Below are positions 7,867 through 17,768 of a DNA stretch of 64,000 nucleotides, piece after piece. This stretch comes from SpSt-398 sp041752235 (GTDB lineage Bacteria; Bacteroidota; Bacteroidia; Chitinophagales; Chitinophagaceae): contig JBGSHM010000029.1 in assembly GCA_041752235.1 (NCBI GenBank), positions 1-64,000 of the forward strand. The letters are read 5' to 3'. A program made the position numbers and the translations under genes. Under the pieces are notes generated by a model. The model had not been told where the DNA came from, did not search any database, and saw nothing but the letters and a program-made list of their open reading frames with translations. Every line of letters begins with the position of its first letter. Position 1 is the first letter of the stretch.

Positions 7867-9447
7867 ATGGTAGAGATCAAACCAGACGAAATAAGTGCCA
7901 TTCTGCGCCAGCAGTTGAGCAACTTTAATGCCAGTGCCGACCTGGAAGAAGTAGGTACCGTATTGCAGGTGGGTGATGGTATCGCCCGTGTTTACGGACT
8001 GGGTAATGTGCGTTACGGTGAACTGGTAGAATTTGAAAATGGCGTAAGAGCCATTGCCCTGAACCTGGAAGAAGACAATGTGGGTGTGGTATTGATGGGA
8101 GAGACCGGGAACATCGAAGAAGGATCTAAAGTGCGCCGTACCGGCCAGATCGCTTCAATCAAAGTAGGTGAAGGCATGGTAGGCCGTGTGGTAAACACAC
8201 TTGGTGAACCGATTGATGGAAAAGGACCCATCACCGGCGAACGTTACGAAATGCCGCTTGAGCGGAAAGCCCCCGGGGTAATCTTCCGTGAGCCGGTAAA
8301 AGAACCTTTGCAGACTGGTATCAAAGCCATTGACGCGATGATTCCCATTGGACGTGGACAACGTGAATTGGTGATCGGTGACCGTCAAACTGGTAAGACC
8401 GCCATCTGTATCGACACGATCATCAATCAGAAAGAATTTTTTAAAGCAGGCAAACCTGTTTATTGTATTTATGTCGCCATCGGTCAAAAGGCTTCTACCA
8501 TTGCCGGTGTGATGAAGACATTGCAGGATGCAGGCGCCATGGAATACACGATCATCGTAGCCGCTTCTGCTTCGGATCCCGCTCCTCTTCAGTTCTATGC
8601 CCCCTTCGCCGGTGCGGCCATTGGAGAGTTCTTCCGTGATACCGGACGCCCTGCCCTGATCATCTATGATGACCTTTCCAAACAAGCTGTGGCTTACCGT
8701 GAGGTATCTCTGCTGCTCCGTCGCCCTCCCGGCCGCGAAGCCTATCCTGGTGACGTATTCTATCTCCACAGCCGTTTGCTGGAGCGTGCCGCCAAAGTGA
8801 TCTCTGATGATGGCGTGGCCCGCAACATGAACGACGTACCTGATTCGATCAAACACCTGGTGAAGGGTGGTGGTTCCCTGACCGCCCTCCCGATCATCGA
8901 AACACAGGCAGGTGACGTATCTGCCTATATCCCGACCAACGTAATCTCCATTACCGATGGTCAGATCTTCCTCGAGACAAACCTCTTCAACTCCGGTATC
9001 CGTCCCGCCATTAACGTGGGTATCTCCGTGAGCCGTGTGGGTGGTAACGCACAGATCAAATCCATGAAGAAAGTAGCAGGTACCCTGAAACTTGACCAGG
9101 CCCTCTACCGTGAAATGGAAGCCTTCTCCAAATTTGGTGGTGACCTGGATGCGGCAACCAAGAACGTACTCGATAAAGGTGCCCGTAACGTGGAGATCCT
9201 GAAACAACCCCAGTACTCACCCTTTTCCGTTGAAAAACAGGTAGCCATTATCTACCTGGGTACAAATGGTCTGATCAAAGACGTAGCCGTAAAACGTGTG
9301 AAAGAATTCGAGGAACATTTTCTGATGGAAATGGAAAACAAACTCCCCGATGTACTGGCCGAATTCAAAAAAGGTAATCTCCCCGAAGAAGGTTTGAAGA
9401 AAATGATGGATCTGGCTAATGGCCTGATTCCCCAATACAAAGCCTAA
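7867..9447 (+). CDS. atpA: ATP synthase F1 subunit alpha
   Basis: 526-residue non-catalytic nucleotide-binding subunit of F1. The P-loop is GDRQTGKT (171-178). The beta-barrel N terminus, DDLSKQAVAYR and the visit-box-like LLLRRPPGREAYPGD are intact. A strong hairpin terminator follows, and the next gene is an unrelated T9SS cargo gene. atpG is therefore not in its usual place after atpA; atpD/atpC are also absent, which is common in this phylum. Confidence 0.97.
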   Translation: MVEIKPDEISAILRQQLSNFNASADLEEVGTVLQVGDGIARVYGLGNVRYGELVEFENGVRAIALNLEEDNVGVVLMGETGNIEEGSKVRRTGQIASIKVGEGMVGRVVNTLGEPIDGKGPITGERYEMPLERKAPGVIFREPVKEPLQTGIKAIDAMIPIGRGQRELVIGDRQTGKTAICIDTIINQKEFFKAGKPVYCIYVAIGQKASTIAGVMKTLQDAGAMEYTIIVAASASDPAPLQFYAPFAGAAIGEFFRDTGRPALIIYDDLSKQAVAYREVSLLLRRPPGREAYPGDVFYLHSRLLERAAKVISDDGVARNMNDVPDSIKHLVKGGGSLTALPIIETQAGDVSAYIPTNVISITDGQIFLETNLFNSGIRPAINVGISVSRVGGNAQIKSMKKVAGTLKLDQALYREMEAFSKFGGDLDAATKNVLDKGARNVEILKQPQYSPFSVEKQVAIIYLGTNGLIKDVAVKRVKEFEEHFLMEMENKLPDVLAEFKKGNLPEEGLKKMMDLANGLIPQYKA

Positions 9448-9470
9448 CACTCGTTAGATAAATAATCAAG

Positions 9471-9502
9471 AAGTTGTCTCCTTTTGGGGACAACTTTTTT
9501 TA
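9471..9502 (+). terminator. Terminator of the atp operon
   Basis: An 11-bp stem (9471-9481 with 9486-9496, one G-T pair) with loop TTTT is followed by a run of T. Confidence 0.85.
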
Positions 9503-9534
9503 TTATACCTAGGGGTATCCCCTTATATATTAAT

Positions 9535-9542
9535 TATATTTG
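9535..9542 (+). promoter_or_regulatory. -7 box for the 9670 gene
   Basis: TATATTTG matches TAnnTTTG. It lies 127 bases before the start codon chosen for the secreted protein, so the leader would be long. No convincing -33 element. Confidence 0.4.
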
Positions 9543-9669
9543 CATAGGAAAGAAAAAGAATTACGATCCGTACCCTCTTGATTTTTCCCGCCACCGTACC
9601 GACCTCCATCTATCCGGAGCCCCCATTTCCGAACACATCATTAATCATTTAAACCAAAATTGGTATCCC

Positions 9670-11931
9670 ATGAGGAATATCCTATTGATCCTGCTTGCGT
9701 TTACATTAACATTAGCAGCCCAGGCTCAAACCCCGATTACAGCGTACACGATCGTGAATAATACAACGGTCACCACTTCCTCCAACAGCAACCTGGGGTG
9801 GAATGCGGCCGCACCTTATCCCACGAGTACGACCTATACCCATTTTTATGGACAAACCAATTCGGGTGGTGCCGGTTTGGAGCGTGAGGTAACTGGTTTT
9901 GCAATCGGTGCCGTATCCTATAGTCGCATGCCCAGTGCAGGTGGCCTGCCCTTTGAATCGGTGATCGTGAACAGGCACCCGACCTCGGGTGGGGATACGA
10001 TCAATGCGTTGTATGAATACACCGCCTCTTCGGGAAACAATCTTTATTATGCGCCTTCGTATATCAGCACCATGGATGGGGTGATCAATAGTTTTATTTG
10101 TAACCGCGGTTCAGATAATACCTTTTCCAATTCTCCGACCACACAGGCGAATATTGAACGCATTGACCTGATAAAAACCGGCGGGATTCTTTGTATCAAT
10201 CCAACCCGCCAGGGATTTCTGATTAATGAACGAAGCGGGAATGATAATTTTAAAGTAACGGCTATTACGGGTCTTACAGGTTCGAATACGGTCAATACAT
10301 TGTGAACCTTACTCTCCGTCACTACAGCCAACTGGGGTTCTGTTGGCCCGGCAATTATCAGTCGTGTCATGAGCCGCAGAACCGGCACCGATGCTAATCT
10401 TCGTGCCAAGCAGGACATTGGCTCACAAACTATTTCAGGCGTATTTATCTCCTTCTCCAGTCTGGGTATTGCGGCGGGTACAACCATCTATGGTATATCG
10501 CTTTTCCCGGCTGATGTAACGGCGGGAATGGACCTGACTGGTTTGACGAATGTTCCATCCAATACGGATGCCGGTGCCAATGGTGGCTTGGACATGATGG
10601 CGGGTGGAGGATACTTTCAGGGAAGTACGGTTGCGCTGAGTGGAAATATTTACAATGATGTAAATGGATTGGGCGATGCAATTGTGAATGGCACCGCCAC
10701 CGGCTCTCCAGGCGGCACCCAATTATATGTGAACCTCGTGGATCCGGTTAGCAACAAAGTGATCTCCGCCGTAGCGGTACAACCGGATGGCAGTTATACT
10801 TTTCCTGCTTTATTGAATTCAACAACTTATAGTCTACGAATCAGCACTGATTCGTTGGCAACAGGCGCCACACCGGGTGTTAATGTGCTTCCAGCGGATT
10901 GGGTCTTCACTGGTGAGAACGTAGGAGCCGGTGCAGGAAACGATCTGAGTCCGAATGGTACCCAATCGGTTACTGTAGGAACCAGCAATGTTACCAATGT
11001 GAATTTCGGCATAGAAAGAACCCCGTCCAGTACCGACAATACACAACCCAACCAGGTCAACCCCGGAGGTACCATTTCGCTTGTCCTTCCGCCAACGGCT
11101 TTTGCAGCACCTGATCCGGATGGCGGTACGGTTACTTCCGTTCGTATCACCGCTTTCCCAGGCAACGTTACTTCCATTACGATCAATACCATTACGTATA
11201 CTGCTGGCACCTGGCCGGGTGGAGGCGTCACCATACCAACCAATTCATTGGGAGAACCTACCCAAACCATTGAATACGATCCGGTCGATGGGGTGCTGGA
11301 TGTAACGATCGCTTATGCCGGGATTGACAATGCTGGTTTAGAAGATACAAGCCCTGCCACCATCACCATACCGTTTACGTCCACACTACCGGTGACCATT
11401 ACCCGCTTTGTAGCCACGGTAGCCGGGAATGATGCCAGATTGGAATGGGCGACTGCAGCGCAGATCAATTTCCTTCAGTTTGAAGTGGAACGTTCTGGTT
11501 CAGGGCTGGGTGATTTTGAGCGCCTCGCTGTGATTCCCGCGAATAATGCGGCTTCAGGGAACTATCAATATATTGACCGCGATGTGGCCAGAAGACTGAC
11601 CTCCGGATATTACCGCCTGAAGTTGGTGGACCGCGATGGCCAATTTACCTATAGCCGCGTGGCCCTGGTACGATTTGCAAAAGGGGTGAGCACCGATATC
11701 AGACCCAATCTCTTACTGGCTGGTCAAACAGTAACGATCAATCGGGCCGGCGACCTGGGCCGGGGTTGGGATATAGAAGTCAGGAACCTGAATGGACAGC
11801 TGATCTACCAGAAAAAGTCCATCCACCAGTCAAGCCTGGAAATTTCCACCCAGGGCTGGCAGGCAGGGCTCTATGTGGTCCGCTTGCGGGGCGACGAAGG
11901 AGTTACAACGGAAAGGATTGTTTTACAATAG
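9670..11931 (+). pseudogene. T9SS cargo protein gene broken by in-frame TGA
   Basis: One reading frame encodes a signal peptide (MRNILLILLAFTLTLAAQA), a long beta-rich extracellular region, an SdrD-B-like domain (NIYNDVNGLGDA), and a C-terminal T9SS-type module with the LP-x-T-x-x-x-F, ERS and YYRLKLVDRDG motifs. It is interrupted by TGA at 10303-10305. After the stop the same frame stays open through 10306-10368 and continues to 11931 with no shift, so a single substitution, for example from TGG or CGA, explains it. The start at 9670 was chosen for the signal peptide; the frame is open back to 9484. The C-terminal module resembles that of the next gene. Pseudogene, sequencing error or strain variant cannot be told apart here. 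Confidence 0.75.
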
Positions 11932-11955
11932 GTTAAGCTCGTTATTGATACCCTT

Positions 11956-11987
11956 AAAGGGCTCCGCCGGAGGCGGAGCCCTTTTTT
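11956..11987 (+). terminator. Rho-independent terminator
   Basis: A GC-rich stem GGGCTCCGCC / GGCGGAGCCC with a 3-base loop is followed by TTTTTT, 25 bases after the stop codon. Confidence 0.92.
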
Positions 11988-12023
11988 ATTAAAAAAAGAG
12001 GGAATATTTTATTTACGATCATT

Positions 12024-12052
12024 TTGTGGGAATCAAAACCCGACTATTTTTG
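12024..12052 (+). promoter_or_regulatory. Promoter for the 12158 gene
   Basis: TTG at 12024-12026, 18 bases, then TATTTTTG at 12045-12052: a good match to the Bacteroidota -33/-7 pattern. The leader would be about 100 bases. Confidence 0.5.
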
Positions 12053-12157
12053 TAACCCACTTCCATTTTTCTACCTGAGAACCTGATCCCCTCCCTTTTT
12101 GAAATACCACTGATACCCCCTGAAGGCTGTATTATCTTTTGTCATTAAATATGTGGT

Positions 12158-13321
12158 ATGAAAAAAAATCTACGTTCTTTTCTGTTTGTTCTTTTTATGG
12201 GTATGGGTTTAGCTGTCTTTGCCCAACCTCAATTTAGCTGGGCAGGTTATCCCAACGGCGCTTTGACTTTTAGCAATACATCTGCGGGTGTAACCCTGAA
12301 TCTTCAGATTACAGGCAACCAGCAGTTCATTAACAACCGCCCCAGCTATAATGCTTTCAATGTGGCCGAGCTGACCACTCAGGTAGATTGGACCTCATCA
12401 GCGAACTCGCTCACTTATTCGTTTATCCTGAGCACACCTTTGATCGGTGTGAACTTTCGTCTGTATGACGTGGACCAGAATACAGGTGTTGGTTGGGATG
12501 ATCGTATCACGATCGTGGGTGTCAACAATGCGGGCCAGAATGTTTATCCGTTAATACTTCCCGCTTCTTACCAAGCGGTGAGCGGAGCCAACAACAACGT
12601 TCTCGAGGGAAATGCGGATAATATTTTCTTTGACCTCAATTATGCCACCGTCACTTTTGGCAACCAAAATGTCAAGTCCTTCACGGTTGTTTATTCTTGC
12701 GGAGCGCAATCACCTGCCAACCCCAATCAGCAATGGATGGGTATTGGCGCTGTGGGTTCTTTGGCACTGGCTACCCTCCCGGTTAATCTCACCGGCTTTA
12801 CTGCTAAGGCTGTTGGGTATGATGCACGTTTGCAATGGGAGACCGAAGCCCAGGTAAATTTTGATCATTTCGAGATCGAGCGTTCCGCATCCGGAACCGG
12901 ATCCTTTGAAGTGATCGGATTGGTGGCAGGCAATAATGGCGCAGCAGGTTCTTATACCTATGCTGACGTGAATGTAGGTCGTCAATTGACCACCGGTTAT
13001 TATCGGTTGAAGATGGTAGATCGTGATGGTCGATTCGAATATAGCCGGGTTGCCTTTGTTCGTTTTGGAAAAGGGCTTTCGGTAGATGTTCGTCCCACTT
13101 TGTTGTCAGCCGGTGAATCCATTGTGGTTAACCTGGCTGGTGATCCTGGTCGTGGTGTAGATATCCTGTTGTATAACGCCGCCGGGCAGGTACTGGAGAG
13201 CCGCCGAAATGTGGTTTCCAACCGCACAGAACTCTCTACCAGTTCCTTGCACCGTGGATTGTACATCGTGCAAGTGATTGAAGCCGGGAATACCCATACT
13301 TATAAGGTCACCCTTCAATAA
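12158..13321 (+). CDS. T9SS-sorted secreted protein
   Basis: 387 residues with a signal peptide (about 1-22, ending VFAQ). The beta-rich N-terminal half (about 25-205) has a pattern FRLYDVDQNTG also seen in collagen-binding/lectin-like beta sandwiches; function unknown. From about residue 208 comes the T9SS-associated module (LPVNLTGFTAK, EIERSASG, TGYYRLKMVDRDG) and a C-terminal sorting domain. This domain lacks the usual YPNP motif (it reads VDVRPTLLSAG), as does the preceding gene, so the two share a variant sorting domain. It has its own promoter and terminator. Confidence 0.85.
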   Translation: MKKNLRSFLFVLFMGMGLAVFAQPQFSWAGYPNGALTFSNTSAGVTLNLQITGNQQFINNRPSYNAFNVAELTTQVDWTSSANSLTYSFILSTPLIGVNFRLYDVDQNTGVGWDDRITIVGVNNAGQNVYPLILPASYQAVSGANNNVLEGNADNIFFDLNYATVTFGNQNVKSFTVVYSCGAQSPANPNQQWMGIGAVGSLALATLPVNLTGFTAKAVGYDARLQWETEAQVNFDHFEIERSASGTGSFEVIGLVAGNNGAAGSYTYADVNVGRQLTTGYYRLKMVDRDGRFEYSRVAFVRFGKGLSVDVRPTLLSAGESIVVNLAGDPGRGVDILLYNAAGQVLESRRNVVSNRTELSTSSLHRGLYIVQVIEAGNTHTYKVTLQ

Positions 13322-13345
13322 TTTTTAGAACCAATTGCTTTTGAG

Positions 13346-13375
13346 AAAAGGTCCCCCTCCGGGGACCTTTTTATT
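13346..13375 (+). terminator. Rho-independent terminator
   Basis: The stem AAAAGGTCCCC (13346-13356) pairs perfectly with GGGGACCTTTT (13361-13371) around a 4-base loop and ends in T residues. Confidence 0.9.
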
Positions 13376-13444
13376 TTGCTTACTATCAATACCTTAGAAA
13401 TAAATTAGGAGAAAATACGTAAAAACCTACGTAGTTTTTTTCGT

Positions 13445-13480
13445 AAAACTTGCAACGTAAAAAAACCTATTATACATTTG
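13445..13480 (+). promoter_or_regulatory. Promoter with conserved flank, copy 1
   Basis: TTG at 13450-13452, a 20-base spacer and TACATTTG (13473-13480) fit the phylum promoter pattern. The 22 bases 13445-13466 recur with one mismatch at 15982-16003 before the next T9SS gene. Just upstream is an interrupted palindrome around TACGTA. Confidence 0.65.
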
Positions 13481-13549
13481 TCCTCGTAAGTAAATACCCC
13501 GAGACGCTTCGGGAACCAAGGTCCAGATCCAGTGAAGAGCTATTGATAC

Positions 13550-13573
13550 CAAGTTTTTAATTCGTAATACCCT
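13550..13573 (+). promoter_or_regulatory. Conserved 5' UTR block, copy 1
   Basis: 24 bases directly before the start codon, matching 16086-16109 at 22 of 24 positions. The second gene has the same block at nearly the same distance from its ATG. Conservation in an untranslated leader suggests a shared regulatory or translation role. Confidence 0.55.
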
Positions 13574-13577
13574 GAGC

Positions 13578-15761
13578 ATGAAAGTGAAAACGCTGCAATA
13601 CCGCAGCCTGGCCAAATTGGTCATTCTCTGCGCAACTGTGTTTGGTTTTTCCACCAACGCATATTCCCAACTTTATAAAGGCCGTGATGGCGCTGAATCT
13701 TATACCACGTCGGGTTCCTATGTGCTGAACAGGTATTCTGCTCTGGGGGCTTCTGTTTCTTCGGGAGCATTTTCGCTGACCGTAAGCGATATGACCGAAC
13801 TCAACGGCTCTCTTTCCTTTGCCAAATCGGTGAACCCTTTTGCCAATGATGCCCTGAGCAATGGCGATCTTGTCCTGATCATTCAAATGCAGGGTGCAGA
13901 TATTACCACTACCAACAACAGCAGTTATGGTACGATCCTGAATTATAACAACACCGGAAATTATGAATTGAAAACTGTTTATAATGTTTCGGGAAATACA
14001 ATTTATTTCTGTGATGGGTTGACTCATACCTATACACAGAGTGGACGCAGCCGGGCACAGGTTGTCCGCATTCCGCGATTGACCACGCTTTCGGTGGCCA
14101 GTGGAGTGATCATTACAGGAAATGCCTGGAATGGTACCACTGGTGGTATTGTGGCTTTAGAGATGTATAACAATACTACATTGGATGGCAGTATTTCTGC
14201 TTCTGAGATTGGCTTCCGGGGTGGGGTAGACGTAAACAACATTTCTATTCCTTCAGGCAGTGCAAACAACACCGTATATGTCAGCAGTTCTTCGGTAAAT
14301 AATGATGCAGCAAAAGGAGAAAGCATTGTCGGTAACCAAACCGATTATGAAAGTTTAGGTGGTTCCCTGGGTCGTGGAGCCCCAGCTAATGGTGGAGGCG
14401 GAGGTAATGGCCATAACGCCGGTGGTGGTGGTGGTTCCAATGCAGGTACCAATGGAATTTTAACTCCTTATAACGGAACAGGTATCAAGAATACTGGCTC
14501 AGGTTGGGCAGCCGCCTGGGAATTGGAGTATGTTGGTTTCTCTACCGATGTTTCGGTAGGAGGAGGACGCGGAGGTTATTCTTTCTCCAGTTCCAACAAG
14601 GATGCCCTCACCAATGGTCCCGGGAATGCCATATGGGGTGGTGACAGCCGAAAGAACATTGGTGGATTTGGTGGCCGTCCTTTAGACTATAATGGCAACA
14701 CCCGTCTTTTTTTAGGAGGCGGTGGTGGTGCCGGTGATGGTAACAACTCAGCGAGTGGAAATGGAGGAAATGGCGGAGGAATCGTGTTCTTGCTTAGCAA
14801 TGGAAGTATTTCTGGTTCGGGAAGCATTTCAGCCAATGGGCAAAATGGTTTCTCTACCAGTGGTTCTTATATTGATGCAGGTGGTGGTGCCGGAGGCGGT
14901 GGTGCCATTCAGGTCATGTCCCAGAGTACGATCACCGGTATCAGCATATCGGCCACCGGTGGAGTGGGCGGTAATCAGATTTACCTAACCGGAGAAGCAG
15001 AAGGCCCCGGTGGTGGTGGCGGTGGTGGTTATATTGCCACAACCACAACCAGTGTGGCCCGTAGCGTGGCCGGGGGAAGTAATGGACTTTCCTATTCAAC
15101 CCATGTTACTGAATTTACGCCCAATGGGGCCACCCGAGGCGCCGGAGGAGTAACAACGATAAAGAGCTTTGCGGATGTAACTGCCTGTAACGAGGTAGGA
15201 TTTATCCTTCCCCTGAACCTGGTTTCTTTTGAAGCCACCCGAAATGGCCAACAGATAAACCTTCAGTGGAATACCGATAATGAACGGAATATGGCGGGTT
15301 TTGAGATCCAACGTAGTTACGATGGTGTGGATTTTACCGCCATTGGCACACAGGCCTCAGCCCCCAATGCCAATGGCATCGGACGCTATTATTTTACAGA
15401 TAGCAAGGCGGAAACAAAATCAACCCGGATCTATTACCGGATCAAAATGATCGAGCAGAACGGTTCTGCCCAATATTCTCCGGTGAAAATGGTGCAAAAC
15501 AACACTGTTTCGGGAATGAATATCTCGGTCTACCCCAATCCTGTAAATGATCAGATCTCGGTAACCAGACCGGCCAACTGGCAGCAAAGCAGCCTGCAGT
15601 ACGATCTTTTCAATACCAGTGGTCATGTGGTTAAATCCTTCCGTCGCGCTGAAGGAGGTGTAACCGACCAGCTCCAGGTTGGGGAACTTTCCAAAGGTGT
15701 TTATGTCCTCCGGATATCAAACGGTGTGGAGACCCAAAGCCAGCGAATCATCAAATTGTAA
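13578..15761 (+). CDS. Glycine-rich T9SS-sorted surface protein
   Basis: 727 residues. Signal peptide about 1-31 (ending NAYSQ). The middle (about 260-530) is full of Gly runs (GGGGGNGHNAGGGG, GNGGNGGG), Asn, Ser and Ala, consistent with a beta-helix or polyglycine-type adhesin fold. From about 545 comes the T9SS-associated module (LPLNLVSFEATRNG, FEIQRSYDG, YYRIKMIEQNG), then a type A sorting domain with SVYPNPV and a C terminus ending RIIKL. Likely a cell-surface or matrix protein; the ligand is unknown. The leader is shared with the gene at 16115. Confidence 0.85.
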   Translation: MKVKTLQYRSLAKLVILCATVFGFSTNAYSQLYKGRDGAESYTTSGSYVLNRYSALGASVSSGAFSLTVSDMTELNGSLSFAKSVNPFANDALSNGDLVLIIQMQGADITTTNNSSYGTILNYNNTGNYELKTVYNVSGNTIYFCDGLTHTYTQSGRSRAQVVRIPRLTTLSVASGVIITGNAWNGTTGGIVALEMYNNTTLDGSISASEIGFRGGVDVNNISIPSGSANNTVYVSSSSVNNDAAKGESIVGNQTDYESLGGSLGRGAPANGGGGGNGHNAGGGGGSNAGTNGILTPYNGTGIKNTGSGWAAAWELEYVGFSTDVSVGGGRGGYSFSSSNKDALTNGPGNAIWGGDSRKNIGGFGGRPLDYNGNTRLFLGGGGGAGDGNNSASGNGGNGGGIVFLLSNGSISGSGSISANGQNGFSTSGSYIDAGGGAGGGGAIQVMSQSTITGISISATGGVGGNQIYLTGEAEGPGGGGGGGYIATTTTSVARSVAGGSNGLSYSTHVTEFTPNGATRGAGGVTTIKSFADVTACNEVGFILPLNLVSFEATRNGQQINLQWNTDNERNMAGFEIQRSYDGVDFTAIGTQASAPNANGIGRYYFTDSKAETKSTRIYYRIKMIEQNGSAQYSPVKMVQNNTVSGMNISVYPNPVNDQISVTRPANWQQSSLQYDLFNTSGHVVKSFRRAEGGVTDQLQVGELSKGVYVLRISNGVETQSQRIIKL

Positions 15762-16114
15762 GCCTCAGTACCTACTATATGGACCCGTCCCGCGACCCTT
15801 GTTGCGGGACTTTTTTTGTCCCTGCCTGACCGGATGAATGAAATTTTGCGCAACAAAAGCATGGGATTTTACGATGCAACAAGGAATTTCCGGGTAAACA
15901 CCATTTTTTAACTTGTTGTAAATCTTCGTTTTGTAAAACTACATGTAAAAAATACGGTCATTTTATGTAAAAATCCCCTGCAAAACTTGCATCGTAAAAA
16001 AACGCAGTATACTTTTACACCATCAACGAAGAAATACGGCCACCATCCGCTTCTTCTTCCGATCCGAGAGAAAGACCAGTGAAAACAAGTTTTTGATTCG
16101 TAACACCCTACTAG
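15762..16114 (+). other. 353-bp gap: terminator, promoter, conserved leader
   Basis: No gene seen. It holds a terminator (15787-15817), a T-rich stretch with several GTAAAA motifs (15930-15975), a promoter-like pair TTG (15987-15989) and TACTTTTA (16010-16017) with a 20-base spacer, and two blocks (15982-16003 and 16086-16109) shared with the leader of the preceding gene. Confidence 0.7.
15787..15817 (+). terminator. Rho-independent terminator
   Basis: The stem GTCCCGC (15787-15793) / GCGGGAC (15804-15810) is followed by seven T. Confidence 0.9.
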
Positions 16115-17413
16115 ATGAAAACAATTGTACCCACAAGGATGCTCTCCTTTATTGTAGCCGTTTCGGCCACAATTTTTACAACGACAAACAGTTTATGCCA
16201 AACTGTAAGCACGGCCAATGAGATGCTTACAAATGGCCTGAATTTTGAAAATTATACTGTTCAATCTGGTACTCCAGGTGAAGTTGGTACTGTTTATCAT
16301 TTCCCCGATGTATTTACGGATGTTGATGCAACAATCACAATCGACAGCCTTGTGAATGGTGCCAGAGTAGGTAATATTGATGATAACTCTAACGGTTTGG
16401 GTTATAAAGGGGCTTTTCAACCCTATATCCATAGTGGAGGAGTGATCGGTTATTCTTATGTAGTTTTTAGCTTCCGGTTTTATAAAAAAGGTACAACTGA
16501 AACTGCCCCCCTTGATATCGTAAATGCTTCGGCACTTGATATAGACGGAAACCTGAATTTGAAAGAGTTTTGTGAAGTTCGTATGGGATCCGGCAGTACT
16601 GCCACCTATATGAGTTCGACTTCTGATCTGTCGGTCCTGCAAATGTTGACCGGTCAGTTCAAAGGTGAAAATATCCTCGGAATCGAAAGGTCGGGTATCG
16701 ATACATCAGCCTTTTCAAATATGTTCACTACCACGAACACTGCAATCACTGGCTTTTCAGTGGCTTACGGAACTAATACACTGATTCCTACAAACGGTGC
16801 TCGCCAGTTTAGCCTTTACATGAAAGGGTTTAACTACCCTGATGCAGCTACCCTTCCACTGGAACTGTTAAGCTTTGGCGCGATGCTGAAGAAGACCACC
16901 GTGGAATTGAACTGGATCACGCTTTGGGAAAAGAACCTGAGCCATTTTGAAATCGAACGCAGCCTCGATGGCCGCACCTTTCAACAAGCAGGCCTGGTTT
17001 TCGGTGTAGGTAACTCTGATTTTAAAAGCAGTTATTCCTTTAAGAATAATATCAGCGAACTGGCCGCCCCCATCATCTACTATCGCTTGAAATTGGTTGA
17101 CCAGGACGGTAGCTATGGATATTCCGATATCCGCGCCATCCGCATCAGCAACAGCAAGAATGAAGTAATGACCGTTATGGCCTATCCCAACCCCGTGGTT
17201 AACGAAGTAAAGATCACCATTCCTGATTCCTGGCAAGGTACAGAGGTAAAATACGACCTGTTTAATGCCAATGGTCGCGTTGTAAAATCCATCCGCAGCG
17301 CCAAAGCCAGCCAAACAGAAATGATCAATATGAGCGACCTGGGAAGAGGCTTCTATGTATTGAAGGCCAGCAATGGCACAGAAGTCGCCCAACAAAAGAT
17401 CATAAAGAACTAA
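16115..17413 (+). CDS. T9SS-sorted secreted protein
   Basis: 432 residues with a signal peptide (about 1-29, ending SLCQ). The N-terminal region (about 30-245) is beta-rich and unrecognised. It ends in the T9SS module (LPLELLSFGAMLKK, FEIERSLDG, IYYRLKLVDQDG) and a type A sorting domain with AYPNPVVNEV and C-terminal KIIKN. The sorting domain closely resembles that of the gene before (PDSWQGTEVKYDLFNANG against PANWQQSSLQYDLFNTSG), and the upstream leaders are also alike, so the two probably arose by duplication and are co-regulated. Confidence 0.85.
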   Translation: MKTIVPTRMLSFIVAVSATIFTTTNSLCQTVSTANEMLTNGLNFENYTVQSGTPGEVGTVYHFPDVFTDVDATITIDSLVNGARVGNIDDNSNGLGYKGAFQPYIHSGGVIGYSYVVFSFRFYKKGTTETAPLDIVNASALDIDGNLNLKEFCEVRMGSGSTATYMSSTSDLSVLQMLTGQFKGENILGIERSGIDTSAFSNMFTTTNTAITGFSVAYGTNTLIPTNGARQFSLYMKGFNYPDAATLPLELLSFGAMLKKTTVELNWITLWEKNLSHFEIERSLDGRTFQQAGLVFGVGNSDFKSSYSFKNNISELAAPIIYYRLKLVDQDGSYGYSDIRAIRISNSKNEVMTVMAYPNPVVNEVKITIPDSWQGTEVKYDLFNANGRVVKSIRSAKASQTEMINMSDLGRGFYVLKASNGTEVAQQKIIKN

Positions 17414-17609
17414 ATGTTCGATAGCGTATTTAAGTTTTGAGCCCTTTTACAAGCAACCAAAATCCACCATATCCCCTAAAAGAAACCTAAGCATGGTTCA
17501 ACACAAAAGCATGGTTCGATAACGAGTAGTAGTAGTAACGATGCCGGTACCCTACGGCAAATTGTAAATACTGATTGGATTAAGAATTTCACTTTTAGGG
17601 TATCAATAG

Positions 17610-17643
17610 AGACCGGGTATGTCTATACTCGGTCTATTTTTTT
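17610..17643 (+). terminator. Rho-independent terminator
   Basis: A stem built on AGACCG / CGGTCT with a GTAT / ATAC extension is followed by ATTTTTTTT. Confidence 0.75.
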
Positions 17644-17662
17644 TATCAGGATTGAAAGACTT

Positions 17663-17739
17663 ATAACCGCCAGGGCGCAATAACGCCAGGCGGCGCCAAA
17701 ACCTTGCGTACCCTTGCGCCTCAGCGCCCTGGCGGTTAA
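17663..17739. repeat. Dispersed palindrome family A, copy 1
   Basis: The outer arms TAACCGCCAGGGCG (17664-17677) and CGCCCTGGCGGTTA (17725-17738) are perfectly complementary; the interior is rich in CGCC and GGCG motifs. It lies between a terminator and the promoter of the TonB receptor gene. Confidence 0.9.
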
Positions 17740-17768
17740 ATCCCCAAATCAAAAAATCCTGGCCCGAG

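Noticed and set aside
8155..9207. 350-codon reverse-strand open frame in atpA
   Set aside because: It is a shadow of the strongly biased codons of atpA; no recognisable protein and no start signals.
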